Positions 48,672-60,600 of a stretch of DNA of 64,000 nt are shown one piece after another. The notes beneath the pieces are model-generated. The model saw nothing but the letters and a program-made list of their open reading frames with translations, did not search any database and was not told where the DNA came from. The stretch spans positions 3,215,140 to 3,279,139 of the forward strand of contig NC_043740.1 of assembly GCF_004337985.1 (NCBI RefSeq), in the 5' to 3' direction. The translations under genes and the position numbers were made by a program. Source of the stretch: Pyricularia pennisetigena (Eukaryota; Ascomycota; Sordariomycetes; Magnaporthales; Pyriculariaceae). Each line of letters opens with the position of its first letter. Position 1 is the first letter of the stretch.

Positions 48672-49565
48672 AAGAGAGAAAAACTACCTGCCGTCACCTA
48701 TCCTATCCACATAGACCTAGGTTATAGTAGGCCGCCCGTTAGGTGAGACAGGCGCTTGATAGGGCGAGATGTCAAATGGTATGACTAGCTAGCAGGATGC
48801 TAGTCAAAAGCAAGCTCGTCATGCATCAGTAAAGATCAGACGACGAGCGTCAAGCAACTTCATATATCGCACATCGCGGTCCCCAAGCCTACATGCACAT
48901 GTCATGCTGTGAAAATTTGGTAGACGCGGCCACCCACTATCATCTGGCCGGATCTGGTAGGGATCGGAGCGAGACCCTGAAATAGTCAATGCCGTCATAT
49001 TCAACAGTGGGCAGGGGGCCCTTGAGAAGAAAACAAGAGCAGTTCTTTATTTGTTGTTGATGCAACCGCAGCTTGTGGGGTTAAGAATACGAGTTGTAAA
49101 ATAGCATCGCTAATTTCAATTGCAATGGCAATGCAATGATGTCAGGGTCCCCACGCAAACGGGATCCACAGGAGCTCTCTCCAATTGACCGGTGCCCTTA
49201 CCAGCCATCTTATCTTGTCTTGTCTCTTGAGGATCTTATCTCTTATCGATTTGCAGCAGCTTTCTCACCAAGAGACGCGGGGATGGATATTCTTTGCGGG
49301 TCGTCCCAAGCTCAATGGCCAATTAGGACCAAGGCTAAGGCTTAGGTGCATCCAGCTACTGCTTACCTTCAGCTTTTAGTGTTCCAGCTGAGCCAAGGAA
49401 GCTTTAGTACCTTATTTGCTGCAAATTTGTCGTACAACGACATCACTCAGACCTTGACTGCGCGCGCTATACTCACTCGCTGGCCATCAAGTTTGGAGGT
49501 CATCTACTCTGCCAACTTCGCGCACAGGCAAATTACTAGCTCCTAACCTGGGAGACATCTTCAAG
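48529..49565. other. Divergent spacer between phosphatase and UCH37 genes
   Basis: 1 kb with promoters for both genes and the (AG)29 microsatellite at 48611-48668. No coding sequence or RNA gene is supported. Confidence 0.6.
48611..48668. repeat. Microsatellite (AG)29
   Basis: Twenty-nine perfect AG units 83 bp upstream of the phosphatase start. On the phosphatase sense strand it reads as CT repeats, similar to pyrimidine tracts often found just upstream of fungal start sites, so length changes here could affect expression. Confidence 0.95.
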
Positions 49566-50786
49566 ATGAGTGGAGGGTGGAATACCAGTGAGTCTACCTC
49601 ATGAACCAATCAATCAACCATCATCGCTTGAACAAGTGCTCGTATCTTCTACTGGACTAGCTACCAACTGACTTCTTATAGTCGAGTCTGATGCGGTATG
49701 TGGCAACATGAAGTTCCAACTCCCGAGACAAGCACACGCCGCGATCCTGGACCGAACCCGCCCGCTGCGTGCGCATGACGACCATCCCGCCACATGACTG
49801 ACCCTCTGCCCCATTACATATAGGGCGTCTTCACGTACCTCCTCGAAGAACTTGGTGTCAAGGGCGTACAGTTCGAGGAGCTCCTGACCCTCGAGCCCGA
49901 ATCCCTGGCCTCGCTCCACCCCGTCTACGGTGTCATCTTCCTCTTCAAGTACCCGACCGACCAACCATACCGCGCCGAGAAGCCCCTCGACGGCGACTTC
50001 GACCACGACGCCGCCGATGATGGCACCCTCTTCTTCGCGAGCCAGACCATCCAGAACGCGTGCGGCACGCAGGCCCTGCTATCCGTCCTGCTCAACCGAA
50101 CCGCCGACGTCGAGATCGGCCCGGCCCTGTCCGACTTTAGGGAGTTCACCATGCCCTTACCCGCCGAGTTCCGCGGTGAAGCCCTTTCCAACTCGGACCT
50201 GATCCGCGGGGTTCACAACAGCTTCGCGCGCTCCTCCCCCTTTGCCGACGAGACTGCGCGGCCCGCCGACGCCGACTCGGAGGACGCCTTCCACTTCATC
50301 GCCTACACCGCCGCCGCCGGCCGCCTCTGGGAGCTTGACGGCCTGCAGCCCGCGCCCATCAGCCACGGACCCTGCGACGGCACCGACGGCGAAGATTTCG
50401 CCAACAAGGTCATGGCCGTCCTGCAGCGCCGCATGCAGCGCTACGAGTCCTCAGAGATTCGCTTCAACCTGCTCGCCATGTGCCGGGACCTGCGCCTGCG
50501 CGCCGCCGAGCTGGGCGACGCCGAGGCCGCCGAGCGCGAGCGGAGGAAGCGCCGCGAGTGGCGCTTCGAGAACGCCCTGCGCAGGCACAACTTTGTCGGC
50601 TTTGCCGGCGAGGTGCTGCGTGGCGTTGTGGCCGCCAAGGTCAACGAGGGCGGCGGCAGCGGCGGAAATGAGGCCTATGACAAGTGGGTCGAGCAGGCGA
50701 AACAGAAGATGGTCAAGAGGATAGGGGACAGGTCCGAGAGGAAGAGGAGTGCCGGTGGCGGAGGCGACTTCGAGATGGCTGGTTGA
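49566..50786 (+). CDS. Ubiquitin C-terminal hydrolase, UCH37/UCHL5 type
   Basis: Cysteine protease (C12) that trims ubiquitin chains, in relatives while bound to the proteasome through Rpn13. Exons 49566-49587, 49682-49695 and 49824-50786 give 332 residues. Exon 2 is only 14 nt and encodes most of IESDA; exon 1 plus exon 2 give the family start WNTIESDAGVFTYLLEELGV. The catalytic residues are Q86, C92 (QTIQNACGTQ), H169 (DAFHFIAYT) and D184 (LWELDGLQ), with the same spacing as human UCHL5. The C-terminal part (about 220-320) is a charged helical tail with an Arg/Glu-rich stretch and a Gly-rich linker, the position used by UCH37 for Rpn13 binding. Baker's yeast lacks a UCH37, while filamentous fungi and fission yeast have one. 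Confidence 0.93.
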
Positions 50787-51758
50787 AACCAAGGCAGATG
50801 AAGAGTTTGGTTTTGGCATTTTTCCTGTTTTTACCCTTTATTATTATTATTATTATTAGTACTATGGAGCTCGGATAGAACAGCAAAGGGCGGCGTAAAG
50901 GATACCCACCAAATGTCCTCTGCATCCTCGCGGGGGATAAAAGTACTTGGCACTTCTTTCTTTCAGCAGATGGGGTGGGTAACGTAAGAGGCTGCCAGAT
51001 GGCTTGCCGCTCTTCAAGGATTTATTCCTCTTTGGATGGTGCAGAATCCTGTTTTGACGGAATGCCACAACGGTCACTGTCCCAACCTGGCGTCTTTTTT
51101 TTTTTGTTTTTCTTCTTCCTCGGACCACCGAAACAAGAACCCCAAAGAATCTTTGCGACACCGGAAGAAAATAAAACACGTAGATCAATCCGATGGCCGG
51201 GTCAGATCAAGCTGGCTCATGCAGAAATCTCAACCGTGTGAGACAGCCGTAGCGAGGATTCCTCTTTTCATCACCCTCGGACTGTTGGGTACTGCGAGAA
51301 AGCAATACCAACCTCACCTAGCGTGTGATGGGAGCTGGTGGCTCCGTCACGGTCAAGAACAAGTCGCCCATTCACCATGCATCATTGAGATTAGACAAGT
51401 TTGGAGTTGAAAAGATTCTTTTGGTAGTAGTATATCAGGTATCAGGTGAGGTCGTTACACGTAAATAGCAAATAAAGAATTACCTTCCAAGTACAGGCTT
51501 GTCTCGCAATGAGTAACAGAGCGATCAAGATGATGATGTAAAGAAAAACAAGACACAGGGTATCGTGAGACCGCATGAACGTGGCCATGATGGTATAAGA
51601 ATAACACCCAAAACTCCCCTCCACCCTCCCATTAATACCCAGTCCCAAATTATACAAAGCCCTCAAGTGTGAGTAGGGTGGCACCGAGGCAAATTGCCCC
51701 CCCAAAAAAAGAGAACCAACAACGACTTTTTTTTTTCTTTTCTTTTCAGGCGCGCCCA
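50787..51758. other. Convergent 3' region between UCH37 and zinc-finger genes
   Basis: 972 bp with an ATT-triplet repeat at about 50838-50858 and T runs near 51096 and 51727. No gene is supported. Confidence 0.6.
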
Positions 51759-53697
51759 TCACAAGCCCCTGAGCATCATCTGCTCAGCTGCAGGGTTCTC
51801 ACTGTCCCAGTATCCCTTCTCGGCATCGGTGGCATTGTGGAAGCCGTTCGCCCGCTCCAGGGTCCGAACGTCGACGTCGGTGACATATGACTTGCCGTCG
51901 AGCAGGTTGATCCTGACCTCCTTGTCGGTGGGGACCCAGAACTCGTCCTTGTTCAGGCGACGCGGGCCATCAAAAGCCGTAATGGTTCTCTTCTTGAGGT
52001 TCATCTGCCCCTTGTCGAAGCCCCACGACGTTGGGTAGTCGCGGCGGCCCTTGCGACGCTTGGCCTGCGGAGGAGTGATGCCGATGCGTGAGCTCGTCAT
52101 GCCTCGTGTGGCCTTTGAGCGCTTGTTTGATGTGCCTGGCGAGGGAAGGTCCTCGTCGTCCATCATGTCTTCGTCCTCGTCCTCGTTCTCCATCGACGTC
52201 GTCATGGTCGCCGTCGGCAGGTTGTTCTTCTCCAACGTCGTGTGGACCTCCTTGTCGTCGGCCACCTCGGCCAGCCTCTTGGCGTTGATCGCTTCGGCCG
52301 GGTCCTCCTGCTGTACGATACGCAGCACACAGTCGTCCAGATGCTCGTAGAACTCTTGCGCGTTGTTGAATGTACCTGAGCAGGTGCTGCACTTGCCGGT
52401 TGCGTCGGGAGCGTAGCTAGAAAGCTTCTTGGCTGCTGCGCCTGAGCCAGACTTCTTGCGGCTGTTAGGAGGCGTTTGCTCAACGCCGTGCACGGCCGTC
52501 AGGTGCCTCTTGAAGACATCGGCGCGGTTGAAAGACTTCTCCGCCGCCGAACCTGACCCAGGACAGAAGCCGCACACCATGGTTCCCTTGTAGTGCGTCA
52601 GGGTGTGGCGGTTCTTATCATATTTGCGCGCGAATCCCTTGATGTGATAGTCGCATGTCTGGATGGGGCACTTTTCAGGACGCTCCGTCTGGTGGGTGAG
52701 CATGTGCGCCTTGAGATCCTTGAAGATCTTGCCGCATTCCGGGTGTGGGCAACGCTGCTTCTCCTTGGCGGCCTCATCGCCGCTGAATTGTGGCTCTGCT
52801 GCAGCCGAGTAGCCGGAAACGAACGAGTGAATGCTCTGGCGACGCGTCTCCAAGCCGGCAGGGAACTGGCCGAAATGCTGTTGCTGATGATGGTAGTTGC
52901 TGTTGGGCAGGTAAGGCAGTGGTGATATGCTGCCGTTCCGGTGCTGAGGAGAGCCGGTAGTCAGGCCAGGTGATGTTGGGTAGCCTGATGATGGCGGGGG
53001 TGGGTATGAGGATTCAAAGTTTTGCATGCCAGGATGGATAAGTGTAGGGTCTGCTGGGTCGAGGAAGCTTGTTAGCTTGCGCGAAGGACAAGGAGAGCCA
53101 GGCAGCAACAGCAGAAGAGCGCGGGGCGGAGGGCCCAGAGACCCTAGGAAATCGTGTCAACTCACCCACAAATCCTGGCTTGGCATGTGATTGCTGGGCG
53201 TACTCGAACGCGGAAAATTCATCCATAGCCTGCGGAGCACCTGTCGAGTACGAGTACTCTTGCGTTGAGTAGAAGTCGCCGTGGCCCACAATGCCAGGCA
53301 TGAGGTTGCCGTGGGAAGGCCATTCTGTTACGGATTGCGGTTGACCATGGGCAGAGCGCGGTGATCCAACTGCGGAAGAGGGTGCAGAGTCGACGGACGG
53401 GGGAGCCGAGTGTAAATGATGGAGACCCGGGGCACAAGCATCATCGGCATAGATGCTGGGAGAAAGACCAGGGTTGTTACCATAGGACTGAACACCAGCG
53501 ACGTCGGCGTAGAGCGCATGAGTGTCGAAGGTCATGGTGGGATGGAAGTCCTGCTGTTGTTGCCTTGGGTAGTAGGACTCTGGTGACAGGTTGAGGTGGT
53601 CCATGCTGTTAGAGGTGGCAGTAAAAGCGCTATGGGGTGGATCCGGGTACATCATGGCGAAGTCTTCGTGGTCGATGTGTTGCCTATATGATGGCAT
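51759..53697 (-). CDS. C2H2 zinc-finger transcription factor
   Basis: Probable nuclear DNA-binding regulator. Minus-strand exons 53697-53166 and 53053-51759 give 608 residues (607 if the second of two adjacent acceptors is used). Residues 1-290 are Pro/Ser/Gln/Tyr-rich and probably disordered. The zinc-binding part begins with CPHPECGKIFKDLKAHMLTH, followed by CPIQTCDYHIKGFARKYDKNRHTLTH and CGFCPGSGSAAEKSFNRADV...HLTAVH; a last Cys pair (CSTCSGTF) has HLDDC and may be an incomplete finger. An acidic stretch (EDEDEDMMDDED) follows, then a basic segment (KRRKGRR) that may be a nuclear signal, and a conserved-looking C-terminus. The start is the first ATG in the frame; the frame opens 12 codons earlier only at a TTG. 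I do not know a named regulator with this finger set. Confidence 0.85.
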
Positions 53698-54657
53698 AGC
53701 GGGTGTTGTATGAAGGGTGAGAGGTGCAGGCAACCAAGTCCAGGGCGACGAACTCAGGCCGAGGAAAAGGCGGTTGTTGGCCTTTTTTAGTGATTTTATT
53801 GATGCCGTCTAACCCAGCCGCAATGGGGAGCTGTTCTTCGGTGTTGTTGTTGGTTGTAAACTAAAATCCCAAGCTTGGCTTTGTATGATGTCGCCGAATA
53901 GCCAGTGAAAGCGAGCAATGAGATCAAAGTATAAACGAATGTCGAGGACAACTACTATCCTTTTTGGTGGCTGAACATAAGAACTAAAGTGAAGGCGGTT
54001 CAGTTCAGCTCAGAAGGCTGTTGTCACGATGGTGTTGTTGTTGGTGGTGGTGTAAGTGAGGTCAGAGAGGGAGCGGGACGAGAAACGAGGGCGGCCCCCA
54101 GGAAGCTATATAGATGGATTAGACGCGATGGTGGCATGTCTTGCACAGGTATGGTTCCTCACGAAATAAGGTAGAAAAGAAACTAAGCCGGGCCTCAAGT
54201 CAAGGGTACGCGATTGCTGTAGGGCAGACCAAACAGAGTAGAGGAGGCGTAGTGGGCAACAAGCACATACATCCATCGGGGAGGTACATTTGCTCGCCAG
54301 GCCTGACGGGGGGTGTAGGTGGGTGTAGGGGTGCGTGTGTGAGTGTGTGAGTGTGTGTGTGTGTGTGTCTGTGTCCACTATTACTCCCACTACTTTTCAC
54401 TGACTATTATCCCCCAAGACAAGAGGAGACAGCACCGTGGTAGACCGGCAGGGGGGCGCGGGCAGGGCAGGGCACGACAGGGCAGGGCAGAGCAACGCCA
54501 GGGTATGGGGCAACGCATGGCATGGCATGGCATGAATGGTAGAAATGGTAGGTAGGGTATGTGTTTGTTGCTCACCTCTCCACCAAGGGTACCGACTCCG
54601 GAGTGCAAGTACCCTGTTGTGTGGGAAAAGAGCCAAGAAAGCTCTCCATAATCCACC
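53698..54657 (-). promoter_or_regulatory. Upstream region of the zinc-finger gene
   Basis: Promoter and probable leader of the zinc-finger gene. It holds a GT microsatellite (pure run 54351-54368, looser from 54332 to 54375), GGGCA repeats at about 54459-54490 and GCATG repeats at 54515-54534, then an assembly gap. Such tracts are variable and may not be assembled correctly. Confidence 0.45.
54332..54375. repeat. GT-rich microsatellite
   Basis: A pure (GT)9 run (54351-54368) inside a looser GT/GA-rich stretch, about 650 bp upstream of the zinc-finger gene. Confidence 0.85.
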
Positions 54658-54668
54658 NNNNNNNNNNN
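54658..54668. other. Assembly gap of 11 N
   Basis: Unresolved bases. Unlike the other two gaps it is not next to a long homopolymer, but repeats of GGGCA and GCATG units lie 125-200 bp before it. Confidence 0.95.
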
Positions 54669-57600
54669 GCCAGCTCGCTTGTCCAGCCTATCCACCCGCT
54701 CTCGCTTGTTCACACATCATGCCCTGCCCTTGTCTGAGTAGGTACCTTACGCCAAAAATCCACACATCTGCCAAAGATACGAGCCAGTGCGGGCGACCGC
54801 GCGACCAAACGACGAAGCAAGTGCAAATTTCCCTAGCGGCAGCTCACGCGAATTTGGGAGGGGAGGGGAGGGGTCCCGCCTGATGGCGTCCAGTCTGGTG
54901 AATCGGAGACGAAACCAATCCAGACTTGGAATAGTGTCTGGTAGGTGGCAGTGGCAGTGGCAGGGCGTGATTTTCTTTTTCTTTTTTGTTATATTTTTTT
55001 TTCTCCCTCTCCCTTCTCCCCTGCTCTTGCACATATGGGGCGTGCAGATATTATGATGAGACCAAGCAAGGGATGATGAAGATGGGCGATGTAAATGGTG
55101 ATGCAAAAGTGGGTGTGTTCCGTGTGCCATGGTGATGAATGATGGATACCGTACCTAGATGTGGATTGGTCCCATTACATGAATTGCGAAGCAGTGGCAT
55201 TCAGTCTCTCTGTTTGTCGGTGCTGTAAGCCGTTTATTTGTCTGTCTGTCCTCTTTGGGTCGATTTCGGTCTCTTTTTGAGCTGTCATCAAACACTGACT
55301 GCAGCTTACTTCGTTGACCGCCTTGCCAATTTTTTTTCTTATTTTTTTTTTCTAATCAATTAACTGGGAGACCGAGGGAAAAAAAAAACAAAACATGTAA
55401 AACATGCATGGTTAAGTGGACTCGAGATTGGTTTTGTGCTCGCAATATGAGAAAAAGTGGAATTGAATTGCATGGCCTAGACTCCAAAGATTGAACTGGG
55501 CGATTGATTGAATGGCAGGCTGGCCGCTGTGGTGGTGCATGCACCGCTTGGATACCTTTTTTTTTTTTTTTTGTTGAATCTCGAGGCACCCACCCTGCCC
55601 TCACCTTAATTATTTTAGGAACTTCTTTTTTCTTATTCTAACTCGTCTCCTTCAAATGGAATTGGCGAGGCCTGCCTTACTTAGCACCTCGCTTCGTTCT
55701 TTCCAGTAAAGATGCTTGTAACTCAATATTACTTTCTGCTTCTGGACGCTGTCTCGCTGAAAGACCCACAAGTTTAAGTAAAGTACTTTCCAAGGAAGGT
55801 ACGAGGGTGCTGTAGGAAACCTTTTTCATGCGATCTCGGTCCCGGGGTTCACTAGGCGGGGAGACCCCTGCTATGCCACATGTTTTGGTGGTACCACACT
55901 CATCCTTTTGAGGCCTGGTACTCTTTCTTGGGTGATGCTACCTGAATATCTGTTTAATTGGCCGTCAAGCTTGGGAAGCCGAGCAAGGACGAATTGGAGT
56001 CAGGGCACAGAGGTAAACAAGCTCCTCCTAGCTTGTGGAAATGTAAGTGGTAATGTAAGTGCTTGTCGCAAATATTTTCTTCTTTTCCCGTCTCGTCCAA
56101 GACTCTCTTGTTCAATCGCCTCTCCTCCACACTCCACCATTCAAATCAACTCCACACATTGCAGTAGAGTTTTGCTTGCGCATGCGCCCATCTTCCCCTT
56201 AATGAAAACCCCAATGCCGTTTGGACCCCTGCCACGCTTCGGCCACAGCGTGAAGTGAATGACGCCTGACTCTTCCTCAGGCGATGGCGCTCACGGCCTT
56301 GCATGTTCTGGACTCTCGCCCCCTCCTCCACGCTATTAAAAAAAAAAAAAATACCATAATGAGGAGGGAAACATAAAAAGCACGAGGCGACTAGCCCACT
56401 GGCGCACCGTCCATCAGGCTATCCCAGGTGCTAGGGCCTCATACGGGCTCTTGCGGGCCTCAATTTGACAAAAGGACCCCTTTGCCACAAAGCCTCAAAA
56501 AGAGTTTTGGCCAAGGGGAAAAAAAAAAAAAAAAAAACATCCGTAACAACGAACAGAAAATAAAAAATAGCCCGGTCCAACAGTTAAACAGTAAACGGCC
56601 TCGGGACGCAGCGCCAAAGCTAGCAGCGCCGGCGGAGATGCAAAAAGTCGCAACGCCAGCCTTTCGACTGCCTGCCGGCGTGCCTCCTGCCTACTGCGTC
56701 CACTACACTAAAATAGACCTTACCGCCTAACCTCCACTGTTTAAGTAGTCAAGTTGGTTAAGGTTTCAATCGTTGAGGCGTACAGCCACAGGGTCGCAGA
56801 AGGGGAAGCTAGGGCAGGCATGTACTGAGGACTATAGCGGCCACGCTGTGGCACCATGCTACCGAGTCCGCAGGCGACTGACTGGTCCAAATTGAATAGG
56901 CACGAAATGTAGCGAGATAGCCAAGAATTTGCTAGGTCTAAAATATACGCTTGTGGTATTAGTGAGCTGCCCCTCAGAGGGGAAACAGCAAATGATGCAA
57001 GGCCTCGACCAAAGTAGGGCACATCCGCTTTCAATGACGGAGGCTCTGCTCGATTATCTTTGAGCTGCCCGTTGAGTCTAATTGGTGAGAGGATGGCTGC
57101 CCATGTTAAGCCCGTTCCATATCGCCTCAGCCAATAGCGGATGTGAAAGAATTTGGTACTCTTTTCGAGGTAAGCTAGACAAGGAGTACGGATAAGCACT
57201 TTACAAGGCCACGAAAACGCGACATTAATTTTATGACTGGATTCTTTCCATCCCTTGGGCTCAAGTGCAAGTAGAAATAAAACCCAGATAAAATAATAAC
57301 AAATAAGAAGAAAAAAGCTGCAGGAGAGAGGGAGAACAAAAAAAAAAGACAACCTCTTTAGCCTGCCGGGTTCCTCCCCCGAATCTGGACGGCTTCGCTT
57401 TTCCGGTCCCGCTTGTCTCTTCTTCTTCCTGGTTTCGCCCAGGATGCTCGTGGCGTTGGTAGTCTTAGACAGTATAGTAAGCAGTACAAAAAAAAGTTAC
57501 GGGGCCTACGTACCGTTGTACAAAAGACGAATGTTTATTTCTTCTCTTTGCGGTGTTTTTTTTTTTTTTTTTTTTTATGTTCTATGTTTTTTTTTCTAAA

Positions 57601-60600
57601 AGATTTGTCTCCCATCGGGCGGTACCTTGGGTGCTTACCACCCATCCCACATTTCACCCAGTATGCATGGTGGGCGTGCCCGCGCGAGTGTCTCATTGAG
57701 GCTGCAGAAGCGGCTTAGGCAGCATCGTGGCTTGTCCCGAACTGGAAATTCCCCAGCTAACACACACCAGTCAATCTGGACTCGAAATCAATTTCGCTCA
57801 ACTCCGTGGGCCGCCAGACGAGCCTCCAATTCATTTGGCTTTTGCTTCGAGGTCTAGACGTATCTTGTCCAGTAGTTTATTCTCCGTAGGAGTCGATATG
57901 CAGAGACCCGAAAACGCCGACTATCGAATTTTAAACTGGGCTTCATCGGTCACGAAGTTGACTTTTTTTTTTTTTTTGTTCTCCCCACCTTTGGAGGAGG
58001 CACAGCACAGCCTACCTATACACAGCCAGCCATGCAAGATTCTAAACTGCAACCCCAAAATAGATAGTGACTAGAAGAAAAACGAGGATTAAGAAGGATC
58101 AAAAGAAAACAATCAAAGAAAAATAACAAAAATGTTCCTAAAAAATCCACCGGTGGACTAAAACAGGACTATACTGGCCACAGTTGCTGTACTTACTATG
58201 ATCGATCACGATTATCGCGAATCAGATTGTAGGATCACCTGACTCAGCCATTTAGAAGAAAGTATTAGCAGGCTCTTGGCGACCCCATCATCACCGATTG
58301 ACGTGTTTTGGCTTTGCTACGCCGCGGTCGATCTTGCACCGTGACGACACCACGACGGCTATCATTTGCCGATGTCATCGACGACGGGAACGGGTCACCG
58401 AACCGAAACCTACTCGACTCGACTCGCACACCGAGCAAGCCGGGAGTCGCGAGTCCAGACAAAAGTACCGATAAACAATCGACTAAACTGAATGGACGGC
58501 CTGAGAAGGGGCCCCTCGCCTAAATTTGTGGCTTTTTTTCTGGTCCTTGTCGCCTTCTTCTCGCTACTTGGTAGGCCACGAGGTAGACTGGCGAAAAACA
58601 AAAGAAGGCGATAGACTACTGCCGACTAGGGGGTTTGTTGCCTAGGGGTGTTTGGGGTGATCAAATGCCATGAAGTTGCACATCTGAGCTAGGATTTACA
58701 GAATATGGGAGGACCAGAGAATGACCAACGGACAACCTAGACTACTCAATCGAGCTTGCTGCGCGAACACGAGCCTCATGGGTCGTCATTTGGAGTAACC
58801 AAAGTAAATGTAAAGTAAACATGTCTTTTTTTTTTTTGTTTCTCCATACTCGCTGTTTCTTTGGTACCGCAAGTAATCTTCCCGGAGGTATGATCGCCAG
58901 CTCATCATTATCGAAAATCCATGATGGACATGGGCACAAGTGCAGGCAGGTACGCGAGTCTAGCCAATAGCAAGGAGGGACAGTGGCTTGCCTCGACAGG
59001 GTGTTCGTTCCATCCTTACCAATCTGCACCAGCCTGTCGCTCAAAGCGAGCGTTGATTGGCCAGAATACGGAGATCGCTCCTAGTTCGGTGGGGTGATAT
59101 GACCCGTGAGCTAAAAAAAGACATGGATGTGGTCGGTATGTCAAAATCGAACCAGGGTACATTTTTCGCCTTTCGTTTTCTTAGAGTGACCTTAAGTTTT
59201 ACTGTACTGTATGCAAAGCACGATGATGCTCCTCTGTTTTCATCACCATCTTTGATTCTCTTCCCCCCCTGCGCACCAACCCGTCCCTCTTCCGACTCCG
59301 AAATTCCGGGTCCGCTTCTTCCCGCAAAGTACCTGGCTGGGTTCCAATTCCATTCAGTGTACAATGATCCACAGCCTAATATCACCCATCTATGGCCATG
59401 AAACGTAATACCACAAAAGCTTGTGCGGTTTTCTAATACACCACCCGTCGGGTCATTACACCCTCATTAGCTCACATTAGCTCTCATAATAACTCCGTAA
59501 GTCACTAGAAAGAAAGAAAAAAAAAATAACAACAAGTGAAAATCATCGCATTCTCGGAAGGTGTCTTGGCGATTGGTGGAGGGGAAGGAGGGAAGAACAA
59601 ATGTCAAGTCGGCGTGGCTTGGCTGCCTCCCTACGTCGTAAGTCAAGGAAAATCTCAAGCCTCATACGTTACTTTTGATAAAACTCCCGCTGGATACTGC
59701 ATGACAGGCGACGCCAAACAGGAAAACTGGGTCGGTCATGGTTCCCCCTCCCCTTGCCTGGTGATGTCTGTTTTGTGAATACATTTGCCTACGGATGGTT
59801 GGTTCGGGGAAGTCCCTCTGTTGACTGGGCTTCGCCTTTGAGGCTGCCCTCATTTCTTTGGTCGAGCAACCTCTCGTCTTACTTTGTGGATGCGAGCCAG
59901 CCAACGACTGCAAACCAAGAATCAACAGTATTAACACGCTTCATTATTGAATCTTCTCATAGAGGTACTTTACACATGACACACGGCTGCCTGCGTTGCC
60001 CAATGTAGCATCAGCGCCCACACATCATCTTAACCCACGTCATGCCATACGGGCCCCTGGATTTGACAGGAAGCAAGGGTAGTGATCTTACTGCTAGCCT
60101 ATCCGAATGTGTATTCAAGCTCTCATTGTACATCACTAAAGTCTGACAAGGCTCGGAATTGGGATCCGGGTATATACCAAAGCCGCTAGTCGCGTTGTAG
60201 CATCGCGTCTTGAGTCTGGATCCGCATTCGTTGTTGATGTTGTTGACTCCCGTATATAGCACGCGGCGCGGTCGGTACTTGTATTCCTTTTTTTTATCTG
60301 GGACATTCAAGATAATTACTTCGTATAAGAAAAGGAAGGAAAAAAACAAGCAACAAATGAAAATAGTTATGGAGCCCACCCAAATACGGAAGCCGATGCG
60401 GCAAGCATATAGCACGGCACAATGATTGCAAATCGCCGGGATAAGAGACCCAAGATCTCTGCTTTCCGGTTTTGGGTAAACATGACGCTTGGAGGCAAGT
60501 CCGTGTCCAATCACTTACCCTGATGCCGCGTTGTTTCTTTTATTTAATCTATGTCAAACAATGACATACTCTTTCTGTAATGCAAAGAGCGGTGTTGGTT

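Noticed and set aside
56735..56830. A-box-like string (GTTGGTTAAGG) suggesting a tRNA
   Set aside because: No matching B-box at a suitable distance and no cloverleaf pairing.
56741..57352. 203-codon open frame on the minus strand
   Set aside because: The start lies in a hydrophobic run produced by a pyrimidine tract, there is no recognisable domain, and composition resembles translated spacer.
60011..60514. 167-codon open frame on the minus strand with a hydrophobic stretch
   Set aside because: Single hydrophobic run, no signal peptide at the start, no motif; the probability of a chance frame of this length in 64 kb on six frames is high.
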